From positions 2,418,001-2,482,000 of the forward strand of contig NZ_CP083387.1 of assembly GCF_020042345.1 (NCBI RefSeq): a DNA stretch of 64,000 nt, given 5' to 3'. The DNA comes from Arachidicoccus terrestris. GTDB taxonomy: Bacteria; Bacteroidota; Bacteroidia; Chitinophagales; Chitinophagaceae. A program made the translations under genes and the position numbers. Position 1 is the stretch's first letter; each line of letters begins with the position of its first letter. This document shows, in pieces, positions 26,396 through 34,639 of the stretch. The notes beneath the pieces were generated by a model. That model was not told where the DNA came from, made no database searches, and was given only the letters and a program-made list of their open reading frames with translations.

Positions 26396-27499
26396 TTAGA
26401 TATAATACAAAACCGGATTCGTACAATATTCCGATTTTAAGATGGCAAAGGTAGGAAATTTTTGCGCCAAAATGTCAAATAATAATTCTATAGTAAACTG
26501 TTCGCTCTCAAAATGCCCGATATCTGCCAGAACCATCTGACTATCTGCATCAAAAAACTCATGATATTTAACATCTGCGGTAATGTATACCTCCGCGCCG
26601 GCTGTCATGGCTGTTTTGGTCAGAAAGCTGCCGGCCCCTCCACACAGCGCTATATTCCGGATCTTTTTAGGGCTATCGGGTAAAGCGGTGTGACGGATAA
26701 CCTTGACGGCAAATATTTTTTTAATATTGTCAAATAGTTGTTGAATATCAATTGGTTGTGGAAGGTTGCCGATTATGCCGCTGCCGACTTCGCTGAATGT
26801 ATTCGATAAAGGGTGTATATAATAGGCAACTTCTTCATAGGGATGTGCCTTTATAAGTGACTGTACAAGTGTCTGTTGCAAGTAGCTGGGAAAAACGAGT
26901 TCAATGCGTTCTTCCGCTACATTTTCTGCTGTTCCGACTGTACCTATAGCAGGATGGGCCCCTTGCTGGGGCTGGAAGGTTCCTGTGCCGGAGGTGCTGA
27001 ATGCACAATTGTTGTAATGGCCAATACTGCCGCCGCCGGCTTCAAATAGAGCCTGCCGTACTTTTTCGGCATCTGCTGCCGGTACAAAGGTAACCAGGCT
27101 GCTCAGGAGCCCGGATTTCGGGGCCAGAATACGCTGGTTTTCCAGCCCGAGCAGATCTGCTATTTTTTTATTGACACCAGAGCGGACATTATCGAGGTTC
27201 GTATGAATGGCGTAAATCGCAATATCTGCCTTAATGGCTTTAATCAGCGTTCTTTGTATATAGTCTTTGCCGGTTAGGTGCCTGGTGGCTTTAAATAATA
27301 TCGGATGATGAGCGACCACCAGATTACAACCTTTTTTAATCGCTTCTTCGATTGTGGCTTCTATACAATCCAGCGTTACCAGCACTCCTTTGCATTCCCA
27401 TGCAGGGCTGCCTGTCAACAGACCGGCATTGTCATATGATTCCTGGAAAGCAGGTGGAGCTGCCTGTTCTAAAACTTTTATCAGTTCATGAATCAACAT
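26396..27499 (-). CDS. Nif3-like dinuclear metal-centre protein
   Basis: The 367-aa protein belongs to the Nif3/YbgI family of toroidal hexamers with a two-metal site. Metal-binding residues appear in VVAHHPILFK near the N-terminus and in ADIGHFESEQ near the C-terminus. An inserted PII-like domain of about 100 residues in the middle (YKxxTFVPxxxAEKVRQALFEAGGGSIGHYNNCAF-like region) marks the long form. The biochemical role is unsettled; some members are annotated as GTP cyclohydrolase 1 type 2 without strong support. The ATG at 27499 (MLIHELIKVLEQ) is used; a TTG three codons upstream is less likely. It follows mqnD by 18 bases. Confidence 0.92.
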   Translation of the reverse strand: MLIHELIKVLEQAAPPAFQESYDNAGLLTGSPAWECKGVLVTLDCIEATIEEAIKKGCNLVVAHHPILFKATRHLTGKDYIQRTLIKAIKADIAIYAIHTNLDNVRSGVNKKIADLLGLENQRILAPKSGLLSSLVTFVPAADAEKVRQALFEAGGGSIGHYNNCAFSTSGTGTFQPQQGAHPAIGTVGTAENVAEERIELVFPSYLQQTLVQSLIKAHPYEEVAYYIHPLSNTFSEVGSGIIGNLPQPIDIQQLFDNIKKIFAVKVIRHTALPDSPKKIRNIALCGGAGSFLTKTAMTAGAEVYITADVKYHEFFDADSQMVLADIGHFESEQFTIELLFDILAQKFPTFAILKSEYCTNPVLYYI

Positions 27500-27517
27500 G
27501 GGATGCAATATATTTGA

Positions 27518-28363
27518 TTAATATACTTTAGTCGCAAAGATCTCCAGGTCACCGATATTAGATTCGGGATGCAGCTCTTTGTATACTTTCATCAGATTTC
27601 TGACGGCGTCACGGCCCGTCTTACCCAGTTTAAAACTAAAGCTGTTGACATAAAGGCTAATGTGTTGCAGCATAACCTCTTCACTCATTTCCTGGGCATG
27701 TTCTTTCACATAGTCCGGTAATTCGTCTTTATACTTATTGACATAGGCGTATTCAATACTGTGACGGATCAGGCTATCCAGTTTCTTGAGCACAGGCAGT
27801 GGCAAAGTGCGTTTACCCACGATGCCGCCTAAGGGGATAGGAGAGCCGGTTTTCTGCTCCCAATAGTCGCCCAGATCTACCACTTTGTGTAATCCTTTTT
27901 CTTCATAAGTAAAGCGGTTTTCGTGGATAATGACTCCCAGGCCGTTGCCTTCCAAAACAAAAGGCTCTATTTCATTAAAGACCTTGAATACTTTGTTTTT
28001 TGCATTGGGATAAGCAAGAGAGAAAAGTAAGTGCGCAGTCGTGTTTTCACCCGGGATGGCGATGGCACTATTATTAATTTCCTCATCGGTGACATTGCCT
28101 TTGCTAATGAGCAGCGGGCCGCAGCCATTACCGATGGCGCCACCGCTTGACATTACATAATAGTCTTTGTTAATAAAGGGCAGTACGCCATAGCTGACTT
28201 TTGTCACATCCAGTTTTCCTTCCATTGCCCACTGGTTCAGGGTTTGAACATCTTCAAGGTGTACATCAAACTCAAAACCTTCCACATCAAATTTCTGGTT
28301 AATCAATGCCTCAAAAATAAAGGTATCATTAGGACAGGGGCTGAAGCCAAGCGTTAATTTCAT
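27518..28363 (-). CDS. mqnD: 1,4-dihydroxy-6-naphthoate synthase (futalosine pathway)
   Basis: The 281-aa enzyme converts cyclic dehypoxanthinyl futalosine to 1,4-dihydroxy-6-naphthoate on the alternative menaquinone route. The periplasmic-binding-protein-like fold starts LGFSPCPNDTFIF. It continues with LDVTKVSYGVLPF, SGGAIGNGCGPLLISK, GVIIHENRFTYEEKGL and a C-terminal helix, all close to MqnD. The ATG at 28363 is clear. It is first in a run with nif3 and the CT398-like gene. A minus-strand -7 box (TATGTTTG, 28449-28456) lies about 90 bases upstream. Presence of mqnD implies that this organism makes menaquinone through futalosine rather than through the MenFDHCEB route. Confidence 0.95.
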   Translation of the reverse strand: MKLTLGFSPCPNDTFIFEALINQKFDVEGFEFDVHLEDVQTLNQWAMEGKLDVTKVSYGVLPFINKDYYVMSSGGAIGNGCGPLLISKGNVTDEEINNSAIAIPGENTTAHLLFSLAYPNAKNKVFKVFNEIEPFVLEGNGLGVIIHENRFTYEEKGLHKVVDLGDYWEQKTGSPIPLGGIVGKRTLPLPVLKKLDSLIRHSIEYAYVNKYKDELPDYVKEHAQEMSEEVMLQHISLYVNSFSFKLGKTGRDAVRNLMKVYKELHPESNIGDLEIFATKVY

Positions 28364-28448
28364 CCGATTTTGTTTAATAACGTCGTTTAAAAAATTGTTT
28401 AATGATTAGATCGTTAGCATTTATGTCTGTTTCTATATCACTGTTAAT

Positions 28449-28456
28449 CAAACATA
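28449..28456 (-). promoter_or_regulatory. Candidate -7 element for mqnD
   Basis: On the minus strand the bases read TATGTTTG, an exact TAnnTTTG match, about 90 bases before the mqnD ATG. No TTG is found at the ideal spacing upstream, so confidence is moderate. Confidence 0.4.
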
Positions 28457-28707
28457 GGGCTAAAGATAATTTTTTTTTAAAACTAACCTACGGGACTTAC
28501 ATAAAAATTTCCATTGCTAAAGAATGGTTGTAAGTCTCGGAGACGCAAAATTCCATCATTTTCCCATGAAATCAAGCTATTTTCAGAAAAGATTTCATAG
28601 CTAAAATCATTGTTGAATTTGTTTGGCCTGCGAAACGCCATCAGTCACATCAGGGAAAATCTCTTATTGTCACAATAATAAAAAGATAGCCACTTTCTGC
28701 CATTAAA

Positions 28708-28730
28708 GCCCGCCTTGCGCCAAGGCGGGC
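28708..28730. repeat. Perfect GC-rich palindromic hairpin
   Basis: Two ten-base arms (28708-28717 and 28721-28730) are perfectly complementary around a three-base loop. No T run follows in either direction. It stands in an otherwise AT-rich intergenic region and looks like a dispersed palindromic element rather than a terminator. Confidence 0.6.
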
Positions 28731-28779
28731 AGAACAGGATTAATATGTATGGTTGATCCGATAAACGCTGAACTATATG

Positions 28780-28787
28780 TAACTTTG
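28780..28787 (+). promoter_or_regulatory. Promoter -7 element of the flavin reductase gene
   Basis: TAACTTTG is an exact TAnnTTTG match, 87 bases before the ATG at 28875. A TTG lies upstream at 28753-28755, but the spacing (24 bases) is longer than ideal. Confidence 0.5.
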
Positions 28788-28874
28788 CGCCTTAATCTTT
28801 ATCTAAGGACTGGAAAATGAGACAAAAAGGCAAAGCGGTCCCGGTCTATTAGAACAACGTACAAAATAACATAC

Positions 28875-29420
28875 ATGAACATAGAAATTGTATCAGGAAG
28901 TGCCCGACAGGAAAGTATTACGCTTAGAGCCGCCAAATACCTGCAGGCACATTTAAGTGAAGTGGCTTCTCAACACAATTTTGGTTTGATTGATTTAAAA
29001 GAACATCCCCTGCCCTTTATTGATAAGGTTTATTTTACACCGGCTCATGCGCCTGAAAACATCCGGCCCCTGGCTGAAAGAATGTTTGCCGCGGATGCTT
29101 TTATTTTGGTGACACCGGAATATAATGGCACCATGGCGCCCTCACTGGTTAACTGGTTTGGACATTTTCCCAAACAGCTGCATAAGGCGTTCGGTTTGGT
29201 GACAGCCTCTAATGGCGCTTTAGGGGGTATCCGGGCTGCAATGGATCTGCAACATTTTTCCCTGGCCCTGTTTGGTGTTCCTTCAGCACAGATGCTGGTG
29301 ATCGGAGAAGTGGATAAGAAATTTGACGCATCGGGCAACCTGACAGCGGAAGTTTTTCAGTCCAATATAGATAATTTTGTGGCGGAATTTCTCTGGCTGG
29401 CCGAAAAAATCCATGGATAA
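28875..29420 (+). CDS. NADPH-dependent FMN reductase-like flavoprotein
   Basis: The 181-aa protein has the flavodoxin-like fold of NAD(P)H-dependent FMN/azo/quinone reductases. The phosphate loop is near the N-terminus (SGSARQESITLR), followed by TPEYNGTMAPSLVNWFGHFPK, which contacts flavin in this family, and SNGALGGIRAAMDL. It probably reduces flavin, quinones or metal ions in the cytoplasm with NADPH. It is a single gene with its own promoter and a terminator 16 bases after the stop. The ATG at 28875 fits the family start. Confidence 0.9.
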   Translation: MNIEIVSGSARQESITLRAAKYLQAHLSEVASQHNFGLIDLKEHPLPFIDKVYFTPAHAPENIRPLAERMFAADAFILVTPEYNGTMAPSLVNWFGHFPKQLHKAFGLVTASNGALGGIRAAMDLQHFSLALFGVPSAQMLVIGEVDKKFDASGNLTAEVFQSNIDNFVAEFLWLAEKIHG

Positions 29421-29436
29421 CAAAGGTGGTCTGGGC

Positions 29437-29458
29437 AAAAGCGGTATAGACCGCTTTT
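29437..29458 (+). terminator. Intrinsic terminator after the flavin reductase
   Basis: A perfect nine-base-pair stem AAAAGCGGT/ACCGCTTTT (29437-29445 with 29450-29458) with a four-base loop ends in four T residues. It starts 16 bases after the stop of the gene at 28875. Confidence 0.85.
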
Positions 29459-29636
29459 CAATTGTTAACAAAGGTCAATTTCTTTTTATGGACGGGGTGC
29501 CTTTAGTGCTAATAAATAATTGCCATTCAGTCAGATGTATGATTGAAGCGGGCCAAAAAAACGGTAAAATATACTGAATTCTTCACCGCCTGTCAGGCAG
29601 ATGGGCTGATTTCTTTTTTAAGATAAATACTTAGTG

Positions 29637-29644
29637 TAACTTTG
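29637..29644 (+). promoter_or_regulatory. Promoter -7 element of the PurF-like gene
   Basis: TAACTTTG matches TAnnTTTG exactly. Its last bases contain the TTG that would open the longest frame, so translation must start further down, at the ATG at 29663. The predicted leader is only about a dozen bases long. Confidence 0.65.
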
Positions 29645-29662
29645 CACTTTCTATTCTATCCA

Positions 29663-31510
29663 ATGAGCGACGCAATAAAACATGAATGCGGATTGGCTTA
29701 TATCCGTTTGAAAAAGCCACTTTCCTTCTATTTAGAAAAATACGGAACAGTTTCCTACGGCCTCAATAAGTTATACCTATTGATGGAAAAGCAGCACAAC
29801 CGTGGCCAGGATGGCGCAGGTGTCGCTACTGTAAAACTGGATGTGGAAAACGGGTATGAGTTTTTACACCGCCTGCGCAGTAATGCCAGACAGCCGATTT
29901 CTGATATCTTTTCACAGATCGGTACCCAAATTGGTGATCTTGAGAAATACCTCCCCGAAATTCAGTCTCAGCCGGAAATCATGAAAGGCCACGTACCGAT
30001 GCTGGGCGAGCTGCTATTGGGACATTTACGCTACGGTACCCAGGGTAGAAATGACGTCGAGTTCTGTCACCCCTTCATTAAACGGAGCCTGAACAAGGCG
30101 ACCAATATGGCGATGGCCGGGAACTTCAATCTGGTTAATACGAAAGAGTTGTTTGAAATTATTGGTATGGAACCCGGTACTTTCCAGAAGCAGAGTGATC
30201 TGGCTGCTATGATGGAGATCGTCCACCATTTTCTGGTAAAAGAAGCAGCGGCTACCGGTAATAATATCAATGTCGCCAATATCCTGAGACAGGCCGCCAG
30301 TTTATTCGACGGCGGGTATACAGTCAGCGGCCTGATTGGTAATGGAAAGAGTTTTGTGTTACGTGACGAGCATGGCATTCGTCCGGCTTATTATTATGCG
30401 GATGATGAGGTTGTAGTGGCCGCCAGTGAAAGAGCCTCCATCAGAACAACATTCAATGTTGGTGAGAATGAGGTTAAAGAATTGATGCCCGGCACCGCTC
30501 TTATCGTAGATGAAAAAGGAAATCATCAAGTTGAGCAGATTCTTGAACCCAAAGAGCGAAGAGCCTGTAGCTTTGAAAGAATTTACTTTAGCCGTGGGGG
30601 TGATGAGAAGATATACCGGGAAAGAATTGCACTCGGTTATCACTTAAGCAAACGCATTTTGGATCTCATCGACGCTGATCTTAAGAATACCATATTCTCG
30701 TATATTCCCAATACGGCAGAAGTTGCCTTCTATGGCCTTGTAAAAGGAATGGAAGATTATTTGAATACAATCAAAGTTCAGCGTATTATGAGCTGGAACG
30801 GGGACTTTGATGAGCAGAAGCTGGAAGAGATGGTTAATCGTAAGATCCGACAGGAGAAGATTGCGATCAAGGACGTCAAAATGCGCACCTTTATTACAGC
30901 TGATGCCGGCCGTAATGAAATGGTGCAACACGTATACGATATTACATATGGCACAGTCAGAAGGAATGAAGATACGCTGGTGGTGATCGATGATTCCATT
31001 GTAAGAGGAACCACGCTGAAAGAAAGTATTGTCCGGATGCTGTCACGCCTGGAGCCTAAAAAGATTATCGTGGTATCCTCTGCCCCGCAGATCAGATATC
31101 CCGACTGTTACGGAATTGATATGAGCCGCATGGGCGATTTTGTGGCGTTCAGGGCGGCACTGGCGTTGCATAAAGACAGGGGCACCGAACAGGTGATCCA
31201 GGATGTCTTTAATAAATGCCTGGAATTACAGAAAAGGGATGAGATGCACACGGAAAATGCGGTACAGGGAATTTATGCAGACTTTACACCTGAGGAGATC
31301 TCTGATAAAATCGCTGAATTAATTACACCCGAAGATGTAACTGTACCGGTAGAGGTGATATACCAGACCATTGAAGATTTACATGACAGCTGCCCCACCA
31401 ATACGGGTGACTGGTATTTTACCGGAAATTATCCTACACCAGGGGGTAACCGGGTGGTCAATAAGGCCTTTATTAATTATATGGAAGGTGTGAACTCCAG
31501 AGGATATTAA
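29663..31510 (+). CDS. Long PurF-like amidophosphoribosyltransferase
   Basis: The 615-aa protein combines an N-terminal class II glutamine amidotransferase domain (about residues 9-290) with a phosphoribosyltransferase domain (about 300-540). The N-nucleophile cysteine is C9 of MSDAIKHEC, implying removal of an eight-residue propeptide. KQHNRGQDGAG, GHLRYGTQG and GNFNLVN are glutamine-site blocks, and VVIDDSIVRGTTLKES is the PRPP motif. All catalytic signatures look intact. It is about 110-140 residues longer than typical PurF, with extra sequence in the first domain and at the C-terminus. It may make phosphoribosylamine for purines, or be a specialised paralogue. Confidence 0.9.
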   Translation: MSDAIKHECGLAYIRLKKPLSFYLEKYGTVSYGLNKLYLLMEKQHNRGQDGAGVATVKLDVENGYEFLHRLRSNARQPISDIFSQIGTQIGDLEKYLPEIQSQPEIMKGHVPMLGELLLGHLRYGTQGRNDVEFCHPFIKRSLNKATNMAMAGNFNLVNTKELFEIIGMEPGTFQKQSDLAAMMEIVHHFLVKEAAATGNNINVANILRQAASLFDGGYTVSGLIGNGKSFVLRDEHGIRPAYYYADDEVVVAASERASIRTTFNVGENEVKELMPGTALIVDEKGNHQVEQILEPKERRACSFERIYFSRGGDEKIYRERIALGYHLSKRILDLIDADLKNTIFSYIPNTAEVAFYGLVKGMEDYLNTIKVQRIMSWNGDFDEQKLEEMVNRKIRQEKIAIKDVKMRTFITADAGRNEMVQHVYDITYGTVRRNEDTLVVIDDSIVRGTTLKESIVRMLSRLEPKKIIVVSSAPQIRYPDCYGIDMSRMGDFVAFRAALALHKDRGTEQVIQDVFNKCLELQKRDEMHTENAVQGIYADFTPEEISDKIAELITPEDVTVPVEVIYQTIEDLHDSCPTNTGDWYFTGNYPTPGGNRVVNKAFINYMEGVNSRGY

Positions 31511-31524
31511 TTTTTAGCAGTAAG

Positions 31525-32133
31525 TTATTTTTTCGAAGCAGGCCGGGTCTTTACGATCCGGTCTTCGTTTTTAGAAAGAAACTCTTCCCAGTTTTTCATA
31601 ACTTTTTTTCTGCCTGGCAGAAACCTGCTTTGGTAGTGATGACAGAGTGCTACGGCAAGGGCATCGGAAGCATCAAAGTATTTTGGGCTCTGCTCGATGG
31701 TGAAAATCTGCTGCAGCATTTTCCACACCTGTTCTTTACTGGCGTTACCATTGCCGGTAACCGACTGCTTTACTTTTTTAGGAGAATATTCCGTTACGCC
31801 GATAGCGTGTTGCATGGCAGCTGCAATCGCCACCCCTTGTGCCCGGCCCAGCTTTAGCATACTCTGGACATTTTTGCCGTAAAATGGTGCTTCGATCGCA
31901 AAAGTAGCCGGTTTATGAATCCGGATCAGTTCCCCTACCGTCGTATGGATCTTTTCCAATCGCTGATAGATGTCCTTGTAAGAGGAAAGCAATAAAGTTC
32001 CCATTGCGACTAATTCCGGATTACCCGTCCCCGCTTTAATAATGGCCCATCCCATTTTGATCGAACCAGGATCAATGGCTAGAATGATCGGATGCGGATT
32101 CATGACGGTATTATTGTCGGTCTTGCTACTCAT
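31525..32133 (-). CDS. ruvC: Holliday-junction resolvase RuvC
   Basis: The 202-aa endonuclease cuts Holliday junctions with RuvAB. The four acidic catalytic residues of the RNase H-like fold are visible: D21 in LAIDPGS, E81 in FAIEAPF, and D154/D157 in YFDASDALAVALCHH. QSMLKLGRAQGV and YSPKKVKQSVTGNGNASKEQV are typical RuvC blocks. The C-terminal 40 residues are basic and longer than in E. coli. It is convergent with the PurF-like gene, leaving 14 bases between the stops. ATGs at 32133 and ten codons later are both possible; the first is used. Confidence 0.95.
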   Translation of the reverse strand: MSSKTDNNTVMNPHPIILAIDPGSIKMGWAIIKAGTGNPELVAMGTLLLSSYKDIYQRLEKIHTTVGELIRIHKPATFAIEAPFYGKNVQSMLKLGRAQGVAIAAAMQHAIGVTEYSPKKVKQSVTGNGNASKEQVWKMLQQIFTIEQSPKYFDASDALAVALCHHYQSRFLPGRKKVMKNWEEFLSKNEDRIVKTRPASKK

Positions 32134-32207
32134 ATGTTATAGGCCAATGCCCGGTTGAACTGCTTTACAACCTTTATTAACCGGGGCGTCAGCACATTGA
32201 TTTTGAA

Positions 32208-32215
32208 CAAAAATA
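32208..32215 (-). promoter_or_regulatory. Candidate -7 element for ruvC
   Basis: The minus strand reads TATTTTTG, an exact TAnnTTTG match, about 75 bases upstream of the ruvC ATG. No TTG at the ideal distance. Confidence 0.4.
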
Positions 32216-32398
32216 CTAAAGAATATGTTTGCTGTGGGAATAAGACCGCTAAATGACGGTTTTGACCGACAAAATGTTGTGTTGATATAGCGGCTGAACA
32301 GATTCAAATGCCATAAAGTCTACAAAATATATATAAAAACATAGATAATCAGCAAATTGTAAAATAAAACATGGAATTTTGCCATAAGATCAGCATAC

Positions 32399-33412
32399 AT
32401 GCGCAAACAAAACTGGAAAAAAATATTGAACTATGTGGTTGGCCCGATCCTATTTGTCGTGCTGGCTTATTCTATATATAATAAGATTCAAAAACAGCCC
32501 AACCTCCCAAAATCCTGGGATACCATTAAAGAAACCTTTAGTTCACATGCTTATCTGCTGATATTGATGTTTTTGCTGATGGTGCTGAACTGGAGCCTGG
32601 AGGCAAGAAAATGGCAGTTATTGATCCGCCCAGTGCAGAAAGTCAGTCTGATGACCGGTTTCAAGGCTGTATTATCCGGCCTTTCCTTCTCTTTATTTAT
32701 CCCCAACGGCATGGGTGAATATTTAGGAAGAATGCTCTACATGCAGGAAGGGAATCGCTTAAAGTCAGTGGCCGTCAGCTTTATGGGAAGCCTGAGCCAG
32801 GTGATCGTTACGCTGGTGATTGGCGTCATTGGTCTGGAGTTCATGATGCATTATGTACCATCGGCCGGGCTGGAAAATACCGGCCTTACCCGTTTCTGGC
32901 TGAAGGCATTGGTCTACGCTGTGATTATCTTTATCGGATTCTTTCTCCTGTTATATTTTAAAATTTCTCTATTTGTTAACTGGTTTGAAAAAATCCCTTT
33001 TGTCTATAAACATCGGCTGTTAATTGACAGTCTAAAAGAATTTGACAGGAAGCTTTTACTACGTGTACTTTTACTGGCCTTTTGCCGGTATTCAGTTTTT
33101 ATTGCTCAATACGTATTAATGTTTTACCTTTTTAACGTAATGATGCCTTTGAAAGAGGCCATCTGGTCGGTAAGTATCTTATTTTTACTGATAGCGATCG
33201 TACCCACGATTCCGATAGCCGAGTTGGGTGTGAGAGGAGAGATCAGTATTAAGGTCTTTGGGCTGTTTAGCAGTAATACACTGGGGATCGTGAGTGCGGC
33301 GGGCTTCATCTGGCTCATTAATTTAATCATTCCTGCTTTGGTAGGAAGTTTGTTTGTGTTAAGTTTGAGAATATTTAAGCGAACTGAGATCAAAGCGATG
33401 AAAACTGAATAA
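32399..33412 (+). CDS. Flippase-like membrane protein (LPG synthase TM / UPF0104)
   Basis: The 337-aa inner-membrane protein has about eight hydrophobic segments. The family blocks are NWSLEARKWQLLIRP, FIPNGMGEYLGRMLYM and IAELGVRGEISIKVFG. It belongs to the large group related to the membrane part of lysylphosphatidylglycerol synthase, whose members move lipids or lipid-linked sugars across the membrane or act in lipid biosynthesis. No soluble synthase domain is attached. A DUF3108 gene follows 22 bases downstream, suggesting a joint envelope role. The ATG at 32399 is clear. Confidence 0.88.
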   Translation: MRKQNWKKILNYVVGPILFVVLAYSIYNKIQKQPNLPKSWDTIKETFSSHAYLLILMFLLMVLNWSLEARKWQLLIRPVQKVSLMTGFKAVLSGLSFSLFIPNGMGEYLGRMLYMQEGNRLKSVAVSFMGSLSQVIVTLVIGVIGLEFMMHYVPSAGLENTGLTRFWLKALVYAVIIFIGFFLLLYFKISLFVNWFEKIPFVYKHRLLIDSLKEFDRKLLLRVLLLAFCRYSVFIAQYVLMFYLFNVMMPLKEAIWSVSILFLLIAIVPTIPIAELGVRGEISIKVFGLFSSNTLGIVSAAGFIWLINLIIPALVGSLFVLSLRIFKRTEIKAMKTE

Positions 33413-33434
33413 GGATACCAAAAACAAAGCAAGC

Positions 33435-34232
33435 ATGAAAAAATTTTGGATAATAGGGTTAATTATAATGTGCTTTGCCTTTAAACCTGTGCAGCCGGGT
33501 GACAGCAGCATGTGTCATCTGAAAAACACTTCATTTAAGGCAGGGGAAGAGTTTACCTTGACAGTGTATTATTCTGTCGCAGGTATATATGTTAATGCCG
33601 GAAATGCGACCGTAAAGACCACGCTGACCCGTTTGAATAACCGCCCTGTCTATCATGTGGCCGCTGTTGGTAAATCCAATTCGTCCTATGACTGGATTTT
33701 TAAGGTTCGCGATAACTATGAGTCCTATATTGACACGGCTACAATGCAGCCGCTAAAATTTATCCGTAAAATAAGAGAAGGCAGCTATAAACGAAATGAG
33801 AATATTGTGTTTAATAAGCAGACCAATACCGCTGTTACCAATAAAGGCGTGTTTAAAGTGCCGGATTGCGTGCAGGATGTCGTCAGTGCTGTATTTACTG
33901 CCAGAAGTATCGATTTTTCCAAGTGCAAAGTGGGGGATAAAATCCCTTTTGAAATGTTTTTAAGCGATGAACTCTATCATCTCTATATCCGCTATCTGGG
34001 GAAAGAAAAGATCAAGACACGATATGGCACCTTTAATGCAATTAAATTCAAGCCTTTGCTCATCAAAGGAGAAATGTTTAAAGGCGGAGAAAAGATGACC
34101 GTATGGGTCAGCGATGACGCCAATCATATTCCGCTTCGGGTACAAAGCCCCATTGTTGTCGGCAGTGTAAAAGTTGATTTAACCGGATATAAAAATCTTC
34201 GTTATCCCTTAAGTTCACAAATTAAAGACTAA
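33435..34232 (+). CDS. Exported DUF3108 protein
   Basis: The 265-aa product has a signal peptide (about residues 1-18) and a beta-rich body with FKAGEEFTLTVYYSVAGIYVNAGNATV, KVRDNYESYIDTATMQPLKFIRKIREGSYKRNE and KTRYGTFNAIKFKP...MTVWVSDDANHIPLRVQSPI. This matches DUF3108, a periplasmic family with a lipocalin-like sheet and unknown function. It is co-oriented with the flippase-like gene 22 bases upstream, so a periplasmic step linked to lipid transport is a reasonable guess. A very strong hairpin lies about 55 bases after the stop. Confidence 0.9.
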   Translation: MKKFWIIGLIIMCFAFKPVQPGDSSMCHLKNTSFKAGEEFTLTVYYSVAGIYVNAGNATVKTTLTRLNNRPVYHVAAVGKSNSSYDWIFKVRDNYESYIDTATMQPLKFIRKIREGSYKRNENIVFNKQTNTAVTNKGVFKVPDCVQDVVSAVFTARSIDFSKCKVGDKIPFEMFLSDELYHLYIRYLGKEKIKTRYGTFNAIKFKPLLIKGEMFKGGEKMTVWVSDDANHIPLRVQSPIVVGSVKVDLTGYKNLRYPLSSQIKD

Positions 34233-34287
34233 AGGGCTGCCGACAGGATGATGCTGTTACGTTAAATGCCCTTGATATATATTTTGT

Positions 34288-34333
34288 GCAAATCCGTTTC
34301 ATAAGCCGTTACAGGCTTATGAAACGGATTTGC
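34288..34333 (+). terminator. Perfect 20-base-pair hairpin, probable terminator of the flippase-DUF3108 transcript
   Basis: Arms 34288-34307 and 34314-34333 are perfectly complementary, with a six-base loop. The sequence after the right arm is CTCTTTCC rather than a pure T run, so it may stop transcription by stem strength, protect a 3' end, or be a palindromic element. The length and perfection are unusual for a simple terminator. Confidence 0.6.
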
Positions 34334-34639
34334 TCTTTCCCTGATTTATGCCAAAGGAGAAAAGGCTTATGGTCAGCAACGATAAATGATAGAATCTGAA
34401 TGTGCTGCACTGAAATATTCAATATTTCGGGATGTTTTTATATGCCCGGAAAATACATGTCTAAAATATCCCATTTTTAAAAGTCCCAGATTAGAATCAT
34501 CACATATATAAAATTTACGCATAACCCTGTGGTGACGGGCATTCTGGACGTTGAATCCAAATGTTTTAAATTGCCAAATTTTTCGACGAATATTTTACTC
34601 CTTTATTTTTGATATTTCCTGCTTTTTCACGCCTGTTAT

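Larger units (their letters stand above)
28364..28874. other. Intergenic region with several inverted repeats
   Basis: These 511 bases between divergent mqnD and the flavin reductase hold no supported gene. Visible features are a minus-strand TATGTTTG box at 28449-28456 and a nested inverted repeat at 28492-28538 (outer arms 28494-28501/28529-28536, inner arms 28511-28515/28523-28527). Interleaved short repeats occur around 28566-28602, together with a perfect GC-rich hairpin at 28708-28730 and a plus-strand -7 box at 28780-28787. The middle part could be the relic of a mobile element, but I cannot identify it. Confidence 0.55.

Noticed and set aside
25909-26454. 181-codon serine/leucine/phenylalanine-rich plus-strand frame
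   Set aside because: Antisense shadow of the glutamate/lysine-rich coiled-coil gene; such composition is expected.
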